This document shows positions 1-6,821 of a stretch of 13,288 nucleotides of DNA, piece by piece. A program made the position numbers and the translations under genes. Origin of the DNA: Anaerolineae bacterium (GTDB lineage: Bacteria > Chloroflexota > Anaerolineae > J102); contig WGCR01000151.1 in the NCBI GenBank assembly GCA_015493675.1, positions 1 to 13,288 on the forward strand. Reading direction: 5' to 3'. The notes under the pieces are model-generated. The model worked only from the letters and a program-made list of their open reading frames with translations, did no database searches and was not told the origin of the DNA. How positions within the stretch are numbered: position 1 is the first letter of the stretch; the number at the start of each line of letters is the position of its first letter.

Positions 1-44
1 CGTATCTCTTTGGCTGTCAATTGAGCTTGCTGTATCATGTGGAT

Positions 45-103
45 TGTCCTGCTGAGTAGTAAGTTGGGCTGTTCACCCCATTATTCAACTACTCGGCAGG
101 ACA
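45..103. repeat. Inverted repeat upstream of the nucleoside hydrolase gene
   Basis: The 16-nt arm tgtcctgctgagtagt at 45-60 is matched by its inverted copy at 88-103 with a single difference that would be a G-U wobble in RNA. The loop is 27 nt and contains a smaller TGGG/CCCA pairing. No clean T-run follows either arm, so it is not a textbook terminator. It could be the end of an upstream transcription unit, a leader structure for the gene starting at 181, or a remnant of an element; the sequence does not decide. Confidence 0.6.
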
Positions 104-180
104 CTTTGGAAAATCTTTCCTTCCGCTTGGCAAAATCGTGAAGTACTGATTCTATCTTTCCATAAGCAGGAATTGACATT

Positions 181-1107
181 ATGCGCCGATTCATCATCGA
201 CACCGACACCGCCTCCGATGACGCTGTGGCTATTCTCATGGCCCTGCAATGGCCCGATGTGCAGGTTGACGCTATCACTGTGGTCGCGGGGAATGTGCCC
301 CTGGAACAGGGGGGCGTCAACGCCCGCTACACCGTGGAGGTCTGCGGCCAGGAGACGCCCGTCTACCTGGGCGCTGCCCGCCCTCTGGTGCGGGAACCGG
401 TGCACGCGCATTTCTTCCACGGCGAGGACGGCATGGGCAACATGCACTATCCCCCGCCCCAGCGCCCGATTGCGGGCCGAGACGCCGCGGCTGAGCTCAT
501 TCGCCGCTTTGGCGAGGCCCCGGGCGAGATCGAGCTGGTGACTTTGGGGCCGTTGACCAATATCGCTTTGGCTTTGCGTTTGGAGCCCCGGCTGGCGGGC
601 TGGGTCAAGCACTGCACCATCATGGGCGGGGCCGCCAACAGGGTGGGAAACATCACCCCCGCTGCCGAGTACAACCTGTGGTTCGATCCCGAGGCCGCCA
701 AGATCGTCTTCCACTCGGGCATGAACATCACCATGGCGGGTTGGGAGCTGTGTCGGGGCGAAGCGAATCTGTCCGACGAGGAAATCGCCATGATCTATGG
801 ATTTGGCACGGTGCGGGCCAAATTCGCCATGGATTGCAACAAATCCGCGCTGAAAGCCAGCCGCGAGTGGCTGCACGATCCGGGCCTGGGCCTGTGCGAC
901 CCCACCGCCATGGCTGTGGCCCTGAATCCCGATGTATGCGTGCGCAAAGGCGACTACTTTGTAGACATCGCCACGCAAGAGGAGATGACCCGCGGCATGA
1001 GCGTGGTGGATGCGCTGGGCGTCACCAACCAGCCGCCCAATGCCGAAGTGTGCTGGGAGATCGACCCGATTTTGTGGAAAGAGACGCTGTATCGGGCGTT
1101 GCGGTAA
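181..1107 (+). CDS. Nucleoside hydrolase (inosine-uridine preferring family)
   Basis: A 308-residue protein of the IU-nucleoside hydrolase family, which cleaves the N-glycosidic bond of ribonucleosides to release base and ribose for salvage; it has no signal peptide and should be cytosolic. The N-terminal calcium-binding signature DTDTASDDA (D7, D9, D13, D14) is present. Further family blocks are TLGPLTNIAL (121-130), the MGG...GNITPAAEYN segment (148-165) followed by FDPEAAKIVF, and a late Asp (D240) in the CDPTAMAVALNP block. The residue before D240 is Cys (C239), where classical members have a catalytic His, which suggests the cysteine-type subgroup; its substrate cannot be read from sequence. 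The ATG at 181 follows a weak AGG at 168-170. A weak promoter candidate, TTGGCA at 127-132, has a poor -10. The gene is visibly GC-richer than the surface-protein genes at the right of the window. The family call is secure; the substrate is not. Confidence 0.93.
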   Translation: MRRFIIDTDTASDDAVAILMALQWPDVQVDAITVVAGNVPLEQGGVNARYTVEVCGQETPVYLGAARPLVREPVHAHFFHGEDGMGNMHYPPPQRPIAGRDAAAELIRRFGEAPGEIELVTLGPLTNIALALRLEPRLAGWVKHCTIMGGAANRVGNITPAAEYNLWFDPEAAKIVFHSGMNITMAGWELCRGEANLSDEEIAMIYGFGTVRAKFAMDCNKSALKASREWLHDPGLGLCDPTAMAVALNPDVCVRKGDYFVDIATQEEMTRGMSVVDALGVTNQPPNAEVCWEIDPILWKETLYRALR

Positions 1108-1110
1108 TAC

Positions 1111-1159
1111 GACAATAGGGCGTCGGCGTCGCTTTGATGACGCCAGGCGCCCTATTGTC
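1111..1159. terminator. Long hairpin between two convergent genes, probably bidirectional terminator
   Basis: A perfect 12-bp stem, gacaatagggcg at 1111-1122 against 1148-1159, encloses a second 6-bp stem, ggcgtc (1125-1130) against gacgcc (1139-1144), with an 8-nt loop. It begins four bases after the nucleoside hydrolase stop and lies about 50 bases beyond the stop of the transporter on the other strand. Neither side has a strong U-run, so termination efficiency is uncertain, but position and symmetry fit a shared terminator or 3'-end stabiliser for both genes. Confidence 0.65.
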
Positions 1160-1206
1160 TGTTGCAATCTGGCAGATTCTTAATGTTTGCCTTTTGATGT
1201 GAGCAA

Positions 1207-2058
1207 TCACTTGCTATTTTTATGGTTATAGCGCAGGAAAATCACCCAATAGAACCCTGCCACCAACAGACTCCCTCCGATGATATTGCCGAGGGTGACC
1301 GGCAGCAGGTTATGTAACAGAAAATTTCCCCATGTGAGAGCGGACAAATCCAGTCCGGTGTTGGCAGCGAAGGTTGGATCGAATTGTTTGATGAGCAAGC
1401 CGCTGGGGATAAAGTACATGTTGGCCACGCTGTGCTCAAAGCCTGCTGCGACAAATGCGGCGATAGGAAAAATAATCGCTGCGATTTTATCCACCGTGCT
1501 GCGGGCGCTAAAGGTCAACCAGACGGCCAGACAAACCAGGGCGTTACAGAGAACTCCCAGGGCGACAGCCTGCCAGAAGCCCAAATGCACCTTGCCATTG
1601 GCGATGGCAAGGGCCGTATGACCGACAGCGCCGCCGCCAAAGGTGTATTGCCGGGCGATGAATGTGATCATCGCTGTGCCGATGGACCCCACCAGATTAC
1701 CGAAATAGACGATAATCCAGTTGCGAAGCAGGGCGGCGGTCGAGACTTTGCGACTGGCCCAGGCCATGGCGATAAGGTTGTTGCCGGTGAAAAGTTCCGC
1801 CCCGCCTACAATGACCAGAATCAGGCCCAGGGAGAAGCTGACGCCAACCAGCAGTTTGATGACCCCGTAGGGCCAGTTGGTGTTGCCTGCGGCAACTGTG
1901 GTGGCAAAAACAGCGCCCAGGGCAATGAATGCACCCGCCAGGATAGCCAGAAAGAACATTTCCAGAGCCGGCATTTCGGCCTTTTTTACGCCAATGCCTT
2001 CGGCCTTATCGGCCATTTCATGGGGCAGTAAGGCATCTATGCGGACATCGACTGCCAT
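1207..2058 (-). CDS. Formate/nitrite transporter family protein (FocA/FdhC/NirC-like)
   Basis: A 283-residue integral membrane protein of the FNT family, pentameric channels for small monovalent anions such as formate, nitrite or hydrosulfide. Six hydrophobic segments can be traced, near residues 32-57, 65-86, 110-135, 160-183, 190-215 and 247-275. The diagnostic GGAELFTGNN block (85-94) and the EHSVANMYF block (208-216) are both present. The key Thr and His fall at T91 and H209, the same numbers as the selectivity residues of E. coli FocA, so a formate-type channel is plausible; the actual anion is inference. The ATG at 2056-2058 is preceded on the minus strand by a strong Shine-Dalgarno (AGGAGG class, plus-strand 2066-2072). 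The gene converges on the nucleoside hydrolase gene and diverges from the dehydrogenase operon, with a palindrome about 40 bp upstream of its start. Confidence 0.95.
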   Translation of the reverse strand: MAVDVRIDALLPHEMADKAEGIGVKKAEMPALEMFFLAILAGAFIALGAVFATTVAAGNTNWPYGVIKLLVGVSFSLGLILVIVGGAELFTGNNLIAMAWASRKVSTAALLRNWIIVYFGNLVGSIGTAMITFIARQYTFGGGAVGHTALAIANGKVHLGFWQAVALGVLCNALVCLAVWLTFSARSTVDKIAAIIFPIAAFVAAGFEHSVANMYFIPSGLLIKQFDPTFAANTGLDLSALTWGNFLLHNLLPVTLGNIIGGSLLVAGFYWVIFLRYNHKNSK

Positions 2059-2097
2059 CTTATTACCTCCTCGGAATAAGGTGAATGAAAAATAATT

Positions 2098-2115
2098 GGA
2101 GATAAGCGTATCTCC
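2098..2115. promoter_or_regulatory. Palindrome upstream of the FNT gene, possible operator
   Basis: The sequence ggagataagcgtatctcc has perfect 7-bp arms around a 4-nt centre. It lies 40 bp upstream of the transporter start, in the divergent region shared with the dehydrogenase operon. It could be a dimeric repressor site or a small leader hairpin of the transporter mRNA. No second copy was found in this intergenic region. Confidence 0.4.
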
Positions 2116-2228
2116 TTTGATTCTTCTCTAGTTTAATCTTTCTTGCAGGGCGCGTATATGATCTGTATGCTGTTTTTGGCTAATAATTTCAGAGAAGTAT
2201 GGCCGGACTTTCTGCCATTTTCATTCAG

Positions 2229-2237
2229 TGATATAAT
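2229..2237 (+). promoter_or_regulatory. Extended -10 promoter for the 2-oxoacid dehydrogenase operon
   Basis: The sequence TGATATAAT is a perfect extended -10 element: TG, one base, then TATAAT at 2232-2237. The -35 position, about 17-18 nt upstream (near 2209-2214, tttctg), is weak, which is normal for extended -10 promoters. Transcription would start near 2244, giving a leader of about 90 nt to the E1 alpha ATG at 2336. Assignment is by consensus match and position only. Confidence 0.6.
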
Positions 2238-2256
2238 ATCAAATACAAGGTTTGCT

Positions 2257-2287
2257 ACAGGCATTCTGACAAGGCAATGACGCCTGT
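2257..2287 (+). promoter_or_regulatory. Leader hairpin of the dehydrogenase operon
   Basis: ACAGGC at 2257-2262 pairs with GCCTGT at 2282-2287. A second pairing, GACAAGGC at 2268-2275 with GCCTGTC at 2282-2288 (one bulge), uses the same right arm and so would be mutually exclusive. The structure sits between the predicted start of transcription and the ribosome site at 2325. No U-run follows, so it is not an obvious attenuator; its role is unknown. Confidence 0.35.
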
Positions 2288-2324
2288 CGGAAGATGTATT
2301 TGTTCAAATTCAATACTTTGACAC

Positions 2325-2331
2325 AAGGAGG
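2325..2331 (+). promoter_or_regulatory. Shine-Dalgarno site that sets the E1 alpha start
   Basis: AAGGAGG at 2325-2331 lies four bases before the ATG at 2336. An in-frame ATG at 2294 would add 14 residues but would place this strong ribosome site inside the coding region and has no good site of its own, so 2336 is preferred. Confidence 0.8.
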
Positions 2332-2335
2332 TGTT

Positions 2336-3379
2336 ATGGCTACTGCAGCCAGGAAATCCAAAAAGTCGCAACAATCGGAACGTCCGTCAGACAGCTTGAC
2401 AGACGATCAATTGCTGCAACTGTACAAGTCCATGGTGCTTGGCCGGAAAGTGGATGAGCGTAGTTGGGTGATGAATCGGCAAGGGCGAGCGCCATTTCAC
2501 ATTTCAGGCATCGGCCATGAAGCCATTCAGGTGGCGGCGGCCGCGACGCTCCGGCCCGGATATGACTGGTTTTATCCCTACTATCGCGATCTTGCATTTG
2601 TTTTGGCCATGGGCATGAAACCTGTTGATCACATGCGTGGCATGTTGGGCAAAGCAGGAGACCCCAGCAGCGACGGCATTCAGATGCCCTCCCATTATTC
2701 CAATGCCAAATTGCGCATTGGCAGTATCTCCAGCCCGGTGGGGACGCAGGTTCCCATCGCCGCGGGCACAGCACTGGCCAGCAAGTTGAAAGGAACGGAT
2801 GAGGTGACAGTGGTGTGCCTGGGTGAGGGCTCCACCAGTCAGGGCGATTTTCACGAGGGACTGAACTGGGCGGGCGTGCACAAATTGCCGTTCATTTGCA
2901 TTGTCCAGAATAATCAGTATGCTATCTCGGTGCCTATGGAAAAGGAGATGGCTGTCAAAAATGTGGCAGATCGGGCCATCGCTTATGGCGTCAGAGGCGT
3001 GGTGGTGGATGGCAATGATGTGTTGGCCAGCTATGATGTCATGTACGAGGCTGTTCAGCGCGCCCGAAACGGCGAAGGCGCTACGTTGGTGGAGGCCAAG
3101 ACCTATCGCGTGACGCCGCACTCTTCCGATGATGATGATCGCACCTACCGCAGTCGTGAGGAAGTGGAAAAGTGGAAAAAACGAGATCCCATCATGTTAT
3201 TTGAGAAGGTGTTATTCGAACGCGGCATTCTCACGGATGAACTGAAACAGGAGATCACCGACTGGGCTGTCCAGGAAGTGGATATGGCAGAGGAAGCCGC
3301 TATCAATTCACCTTATCCTGACGTCTCCGAGATGACCAAACATCTGTATGGTCCCATGCCCAACTGGGAGGAGGCTTGA
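2336..3379 (+). CDS. 2-oxoacid dehydrogenase E1 component, alpha subunit (branched-chain type)
   Basis: A 347-residue thiamine-diphosphate-dependent E1 alpha subunit. With E1 beta it decarboxylates a 2-oxoacid and passes the acyl group to a lipoyl arm. The TPP/Mg signature starts at GEGSTSQGDF (163-172) and ends at the paired Asn, N192-N193. Two features favour a branched-chain (2-oxoisovalerate) enzyme over pyruvate dehydrogenase: the QMPSHYS...SISSPVGTQVP region (116-140), which resembles branched-chain E1 rather than the pyruvate-type GGHG loop, and the PHSSDDDDRTYR loop (261-272), which matches Bacillus BfmBAA-type proteins. The first 20 residues are Lys/Ser-rich and look disordered. The start at 2336 is set by a strong ribosome site. 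It is first in a four-gene operon, with the next gene three bases after its stop. Family certain, substrate class likely, exact substrate unproven. Confidence 0.94.
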   Translation: MATAARKSKKSQQSERPSDSLTDDQLLQLYKSMVLGRKVDERSWVMNRQGRAPFHISGIGHEAIQVAAAATLRPGYDWFYPYYRDLAFVLAMGMKPVDHMRGMLGKAGDPSSDGIQMPSHYSNAKLRIGSISSPVGTQVPIAAGTALASKLKGTDEVTVVCLGEGSTSQGDFHEGLNWAGVHKLPFICIVQNNQYAISVPMEKEMAVKNVADRAIAYGVRGVVVDGNDVLASYDVMYEAVQRARNGEGATLVEAKTYRVTPHSSDDDDRTYRSREEVEKWKKRDPIMLFEKVLFERGILTDELKQEITDWAVQEVDMAEEAAINSPYPDVSEMTKHLYGPMPNWEEA

Positions 3380-3382
3380 ATC

Positions 3383-4369
3383 ATGGCGATTATGAATAAC
3401 ATCGAAGCCCTGCGCATGACTTTGCGCCAGGAGATGGAACGCGATCCCCGGATCATTATCACGGGAGAGGATGTAGGCCCGCGCGGCGGCGTCTTTCGCG
3501 CCACGCAGGGGCTTTATCAGCAGTTTGGCGAGAAGCGGATCATCGATACGCCGTTGGCCGAGCTCTCCATTGTTGCTACCGGCATTGGCATGGCGTTGAC
3601 CGGCTATTTCAAGCCCATTGTCGAAATTCAGTTTGCCGATTTCATCTTCCCGGCATTCAATCAGATTTTGAGTGAAGCCGCGCGTATGCGTTATCGCACC
3701 CGCAGCGACTGGACGGCGCCGATTATCATCCGGGCGCCTTATGGCGGCGGCATTTCCGGCGGGCTCTATCATTCCCAATCGGTAGAAGCCTTTTTCGCAC
3801 ATATCCCGGGCCTTTACGTGGTCGCTCCCTCTACGCCTTATGACATCAAAGGTATGTTGCGAGCGGCCCTGCAACTGGACGATCCTGTATTGTTCTTCGA
3901 GCACAAGAAGACCTACCGCCTGATCAAAGGCGAAGTGCCCGACGAAGATTATGTGGTGCCCATCGGTAAGGCCGCCATGCGCCGTGAAGGCGACGATCTC
4001 ACAGTCATCAGTTATGGACTGGCCATGCATGACGCTGTGAAAGCCGCGGATATGGTGGCGGCGGAGGGTATTCACGCGGATGTCATCGACCTACGCACTA
4101 TCCGCCCTCTGGATGTCGAAGCTATTCTGAATTCGGTGAAAAAAACGGGGAAAGCGCTCATCGTACACGAGGATAATCCCACTGTAAGCGTCAGCAGCGA
4201 AGTCGCCGCCATCATCGGTCAAGAGGCTTTTGAATATCTAGACGCCCCCATCACCCGATTGACCCCTCCAGACGTTCCCGCAGTTCCCTTCAGTCATCCC
4301 TTGCAGGACGCGTTTATGCTGAATCCGGAAAAAATCGCTCATGCCATGAGAGAGTTGGCAGCATACTGA
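3383..4369 (+). CDS. 2-oxoacid dehydrogenase E1 component, beta subunit (branched-chain type)
   Basis: A 328-residue E1 beta subunit of the transketolase-like fold, partner of the gene just upstream. The N-terminal pyrimidine-binding domain carries TGEDVGPRGGVFRAT (27-41) and DTPLAE with the TPP-activating Glu at E60. FIFPAFNQILSEAARMRYR (88-106) and YGGGISGGLYHSQSVEAFF (120-138) follow. The 'GEDVG-x-RGGVFRAT' and 'FFEHKKTYRLIKGEVP' (171-186) wording is that of branched-chain enzymes; pyruvate-type subunits usually read differently here. The C-terminal transketolase domain covers about 195-320 with VISYG and DLRTIRPLD. Its ribosome site GGAGGAGG (3367-3374) is inside the end of E1 alpha, and the two genes are separated by three bases, so translation is probably coupled. 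Length is normal for the family. Confidence 0.95.
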   Translation: MAIMNNIEALRMTLRQEMERDPRIIITGEDVGPRGGVFRATQGLYQQFGEKRIIDTPLAELSIVATGIGMALTGYFKPIVEIQFADFIFPAFNQILSEAARMRYRTRSDWTAPIIIRAPYGGGISGGLYHSQSVEAFFAHIPGLYVVAPSTPYDIKGMLRAALQLDDPVLFFEHKKTYRLIKGEVPDEDYVVPIGKAAMRREGDDLTVISYGLAMHDAVKAADMVAAEGIHADVIDLRTIRPLDVEAILNSVKKTGKALIVHEDNPTVSVSSEVAAIIGQEAFEYLDAPITRLTPPDVPAVPFSHPLQDAFMLNPEKIAHAMRELAAY

Positions 4370-4387
4370 TTTTCAACGAGGCGCTTC

Positions 4388-4645
4388 ATGACTGCAAAAG
4401 TTGTCATGCCCCGCATTGGCAGTTCTGTCATTGAGGGCGTCATCAAAAAATGGCTGGTCCAGGAGGGGGACGCGGTTGAGCGTTTCCAGCCCCTCCTGGA
4501 AGTTTCTACAGAGAAAGTCACAATTGAAGTGCCTTCCCCCGCCAGCGGCGTCGTTATGAAAATCTATTTTTCCGCAGGCGACCATGCGCCTGTGGGCGAA
4601 ACGTTGGCGATCATCGGCGATCCGGATGAAGGATTGCCTGCCTGA
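4388..4645 (+). CDS. Free-standing lipoyl-domain protein
   Basis: An 85-residue protein made of a single lipoyl/biotinyl-attachment domain. The modifiable lysine is K43 in the turn EVSTEKVTIEVPSP (38-51), the context of lipoyl rather than biotin domains (biotin domains read AMKM). Conserved glycines flank it at 11, 17, 27 and 54. By hand alignment without gaps, about 44 of the first 79 residues are identical to the N-terminal domain of the E2 gene that follows, so it is a duplicate of that domain. It has a GAGG ribosome site at 4378-4381 and starts 18 bases after E1 beta. A soluble single lipoyl protein in such an operon could carry acyl groups between E1 and E2/E3 or serve as a second swinging arm. 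This role is inference; the domain call is firm. Confidence 0.9.
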   Translation: MTAKVVMPRIGSSVIEGVIKKWLVQEGDAVERFQPLLEVSTEKVTIEVPSPASGVVMKIYFSAGDHAPVGETLAIIGDPDEGLPA

Positions 4646-4660
4646 TAATCGATACCTCAG

Positions 4661-4675
4661 GCTGTCTCTGACAGC
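4661..4675 (+). other. Intercistronic hairpin before the E2 gene
   Basis: GCTGTC at 4661-4666 and GACAGC at 4670-4675 form a perfect 6-bp stem with a 3-nt loop, in the 57-nt gap between the lipoyl protein and E2. This is the widest gap of the operon. No T-run follows, so it is more likely an mRNA processing or stability element than a terminator. Confidence 0.4.
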
Positions 4676-4702
4676 TCTGCTCCCATCAATAAGGACGAAA
4701 CT

Positions 4703-6073
4703 ATGGTCACGAAAGTTATTATGCCCCAACTGGGGGAATCTGTCGTTGAAGGAACTATTACCAAATGGCTGGTCAAGGAAGGTGACGTGGTCAAACGGTA
4801 TGATCCGCTGCTGGAGGTGTCTTCCGATAAGGTTGACACTGAAGTGCCTTCGCCTGTCGATGGCGTGGTTCTCAAACTCCACGCGCCCGAAGGAGTAACG
4901 GTGCATGCCGGCGCGCTCATTGCCGAAATTGGCGATCCGGGCGAGACGGCAACTGGCGATGAAATACCTTCGGAAGCGCAGACGGACGCACCGCCTTTGC
5001 AGCGGGTTGCCGCAGCGACGGCAACAGCCAGCGCAGCCGGAGCTGCTACCGACCAGAAAGCGTTGGGGTTCATCAGCCCTGTTGTCGCCCGGCTGGCTGC
5101 GGAGCATAACGTCGATCTGACCCAGGTCAAAGGCACGGGCGTGCGTGGACGCATTCGCAAAAAGGATGTGCTGAATTACATCAAACAGATGAAGGCCGGG
5201 GAAGACTTGCCCGAGTGGGAAAAACCAGGCTCCGGCGATCTTTTCAAGCCTGCCAAGATTGAAGAGTATGCGCCTCTTTCTGCTCCGAAAGCTGTCGAAC
5301 CGCCATCACAGCCTGCGCCTGCCGCAGCGCCTCCCGCCCCGCCGGCCAAATCGGCAGCCATGGCTGGCGATCAGATTGTTCCGCTCAGTCGTATGCGCAG
5401 GCTTATTGCCGAACACATGGTGCAATCCAAGCGCCTGTCACCGCATGTCACGACGGTTTTTGTGGTGGATATGAGCCGCGTGGTGAAGCATCGATATGCG
5501 AACAAGGCCCGATTTGCCCAGGATGGCGTCAATCTCACCTTTACGCCCTATTTCGTGGCCGCGGTGGCGCAGGCGTTAAAGAAGCACCCGCTGGCCAACA
5601 GTTCCTGGTCCGAAGAGGGCATTGTCCTGCACCGGGCGATTAACATCGGCATGGCCACAGCCATCGAAGATGGGCTGATTGTGCCGGTGGTCAAAAATGC
5701 AGATAGTTACAATCTGTTGGGGTTGGCCCGAATCGTCAATGATCTGGCGACGCGGGCGCGGACGGGCAAGCTGACGCCGGACGAAATCAAAGGCTCCACC
5801 TTCAGCATCACCAATCACGGCACAGGCGGCAGCATCCTTGCCTCGCCCATCATCAATCAACCCAATGCCGGTATTTTGGGCATTGGCGCTATTCACAAAG
5901 AGCCTGTAGTCATCAGCCAGGGACATCCCCTGCTGCCTGATCCTGAAGATTATATCGCCATTCGTCCCTTGACCTATCTCAGTTTTACGATCGATCACCG
6001 CATTCTGGATGGAGCCAGCGCCGATGCATTTGTAGCAGAGGTCAAGGCTATTTTGGAAAACTGGCAGGATTAA
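4703..6073 (+). CDS. Dihydrolipoamide acyltransferase, E2 component of the 2-oxoacid dehydrogenase complex
   Basis: A 456-residue E2 core protein that transfers the acyl group from lipoyl-lysine to coenzyme A. Domains in order: an N-terminal lipoyl domain (1-80) with K43 in EVSSDKVDTEVPSP; an Ala/Pro-rich linker (about 85-118); a peripheral-subunit-binding domain (121-162, FISPVVARLAAEHNVDL then GTGVRGRIRKKDV), which holds E1 or E3; a second Ala/Pro-rich linker (about 190-222); and the catalytic domain (225-456) ending with the DHRILDG active-site motif (H432, D436). One lipoyl domain is the minimum for the family. The AAGGA ribosome site at 4691-4695 is seven bases before the ATG. It is the last gene of the operon, with a terminator 20 bases after the stop. 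Substrate class follows from the branched-chain-type E1 genes. No E3 (dihydrolipoamide dehydrogenase) gene is in view, so E3 is presumably encoded elsewhere. Confidence 0.95.
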   Translation: MVTKVIMPQLGESVVEGTITKWLVKEGDVVKRYDPLLEVSSDKVDTEVPSPVDGVVLKLHAPEGVTVHAGALIAEIGDPGETATGDEIPSEAQTDAPPLQRVAAATATASAAGAATDQKALGFISPVVARLAAEHNVDLTQVKGTGVRGRIRKKDVLNYIKQMKAGEDLPEWEKPGSGDLFKPAKIEEYAPLSAPKAVEPPSQPAPAAAPPAPPAKSAAMAGDQIVPLSRMRRLIAEHMVQSKRLSPHVTTVFVVDMSRVVKHRYANKARFAQDGVNLTFTPYFVAAVAQALKKHPLANSSWSEEGIVLHRAINIGMATAIEDGLIVPVVKNADSYNLLGLARIVNDLATRARTGKLTPDEIKGSTFSITNHGTGGSILASPIINQPNAGILGIGAIHKEPVVISQGHPLLPDPEDYIAIRPLTYLSFTIDHRILDGASADAFVAEVKAILENWQD

Positions 6074-6093
6074 GACGCTCTCAACCTGTTCGA

Positions 6094-6126
6094 AAGGCCC
6101 CCGGAAAATCTCCGGAGGCCTTTTTT
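6094..6126 (+). terminator. Rho-independent terminator of the dehydrogenase operon
   Basis: A 12-bp GC-rich stem (6094-6105 with 6111-6122, one C-A mismatch) with a 5-nt loop runs directly into six Ts at 6121-6126. It begins 20 bases after the E2 stop codon and is the clearest terminator on this strand for the operon. Confidence 0.9.
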
Positions 6127-6147
6127 GCGTCCACCGAAAAGGTCATT

Positions 6148-6178
6148 TCACCACGGAGACGCGGAGGCCACGGAGAAA
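6148..6178. repeat. Short 'ccacggag' repeat block
   Basis: The segment is built from near-copies of an 8-9-base unit (cacggaga, cgcggaggc, cacggaga). Blocks of this type are scattered through intergenic DNA of many environmental bacteria, including Chloroflexota, and their function is not known. It lies just after the dehydrogenase operon terminator. Confidence 0.5.
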
Positions 6179-6302
6179 ATAGTGGCAATTCACAGAGAGG
6201 AACGCCTCCAAGCCTCACATTTTTCTTCTTCCATGCGCTCCGCGTCGGGTGTGTCCAAAATGAGTTGGAGGTCGAGTCTGGCGAACGCAGGGCCGCTTTC
6301 AA

Positions 6303-6404
6303 GACCTCCGGGAGGTGGGTGATAACTTGTTTGCTGCCTGCCACCTTTTCGCCAGGCAAGAATGAAAATTTTCTCCACGGCCTATGCCCCACCTCCCGGA
6401 GGTC
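6303..6404. repeat. Inverted pair of 16-nt palindromic repeats (pair 1)
   Basis: The element gacctccgggaggtgg at 6303-6318 is repeated exactly in inverted orientation at 6389-6404, and the identity runs one base further inward. Each element is itself a hairpin (acctcc/ggaggt around one base). Two opposed elements about 70 bases apart resemble the paired layout of REP-type repeats. No mobile-element gene is seen next to them. Confidence 0.7.
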
Positions 6405-6571
6405 TGGCGCTATAGAGCCCTACAAGCTGGCGGGGGACTACGCAGCTCAACCGAAAATGGACACACCCGTGGGATTTGCTCCCATCATGCAGGCCGATGT
6501 TGCAGGTATTTGCCACATCAACAAGGAAAATCGAAATTTTTGTGGTTCAATCAGATTTTGTGGAGTGTTCC

Positions 6572-6638
6572 GACCTCCGGGAGGTGGACGAGTAGCTTTT
6601 GGCTTGACCAGGCGGTTTTCGTCCACCTCTCGGAGGCC
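6572..6638. repeat. Inverted pair of 16-nt palindromic repeats (pair 2)
   Basis: A second exact copy of gacctccgggaggtgg at 6572-6587 faces a degenerate inverted copy, ccacctctcggaggcc, at 6623-6638 (two substitutions). The orientation matches the first pair (6303-6404), with a shorter spacer of 35 bases. Conservation of the same opposed arrangement in two places argues for a dispersed family of paired elements rather than chance palindromes. Confidence 0.7.
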
Positions 6639-6742
6639 AAAAAGCAGTCAACCCTCTGAAATCCAAAAGAGCCATTTTTGTTTCCCATTCAGCTTCCTCG
6701 AGAGCACCTTTGCCAGCAAATCGCCTTGATAAACTGCATTAG

Positions 6743-6810
6743 CTTGCGAGAATCTCCCCAAACGGATATGATAATCCGCGAAAATCATTAAGGCCCGAAA
6801 AAATCGCAAG
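6743..6810. repeat. Nested inverted repeats
   Basis: CTTGCGA at 6743-6749 is matched by TCGCAAG at 6804-6810. Inside lies a 5-bp hairpin, CGGAT at 6763-6767 with ATCCG at 6774-6778. The stretch is AT-rich. It may be an RNA structure or simply debris of an element; the arms are short enough that chance is not excluded. Confidence 0.25.
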
Positions 6811-6821
6811 ATAATTTGGCT

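Noticed and set aside
85..1167. Long minus-strand open frame (360 codons) opposite the nucleoside hydrolase gene
   Set aside because: It has no recognisable domain and is explained by GC-rich codon use of the plus-strand gene, which has clear family motifs.
1384..2031. Plus-strand open frame (215 codons) opposite the FNT gene
   Set aside because: The minus-strand frame carries all FNT signatures and a strong ribosome site; this frame is low-complexity with no domain.
2294..2335. Upstream ATG that would lengthen E1 alpha by 14 residues
   Set aside because: The strong AAGGAGG at 2325-2331 would lie inside the coding region, and the ATG at 2336 has the right spacing to it.
3308..4075. Minus-strand open frame (255 codons) opposite E1 beta
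   Set aside because: It is a shadow of a well-supported E1 beta gene and has no recognisable motif or ribosome site.
6303..6638. Possible CRISPR array from the repeated palindromes
   Set aside because: The copies alternate in orientation and have unequal spacing (70, 167 and 35 bases), with no cas genes in view.
6265..6729. Plus-strand open frame across the palindromic repeats
   Set aside because: It runs through two repeat pairs, has no domain and no ribosome site, and its codons reflect the repeats.
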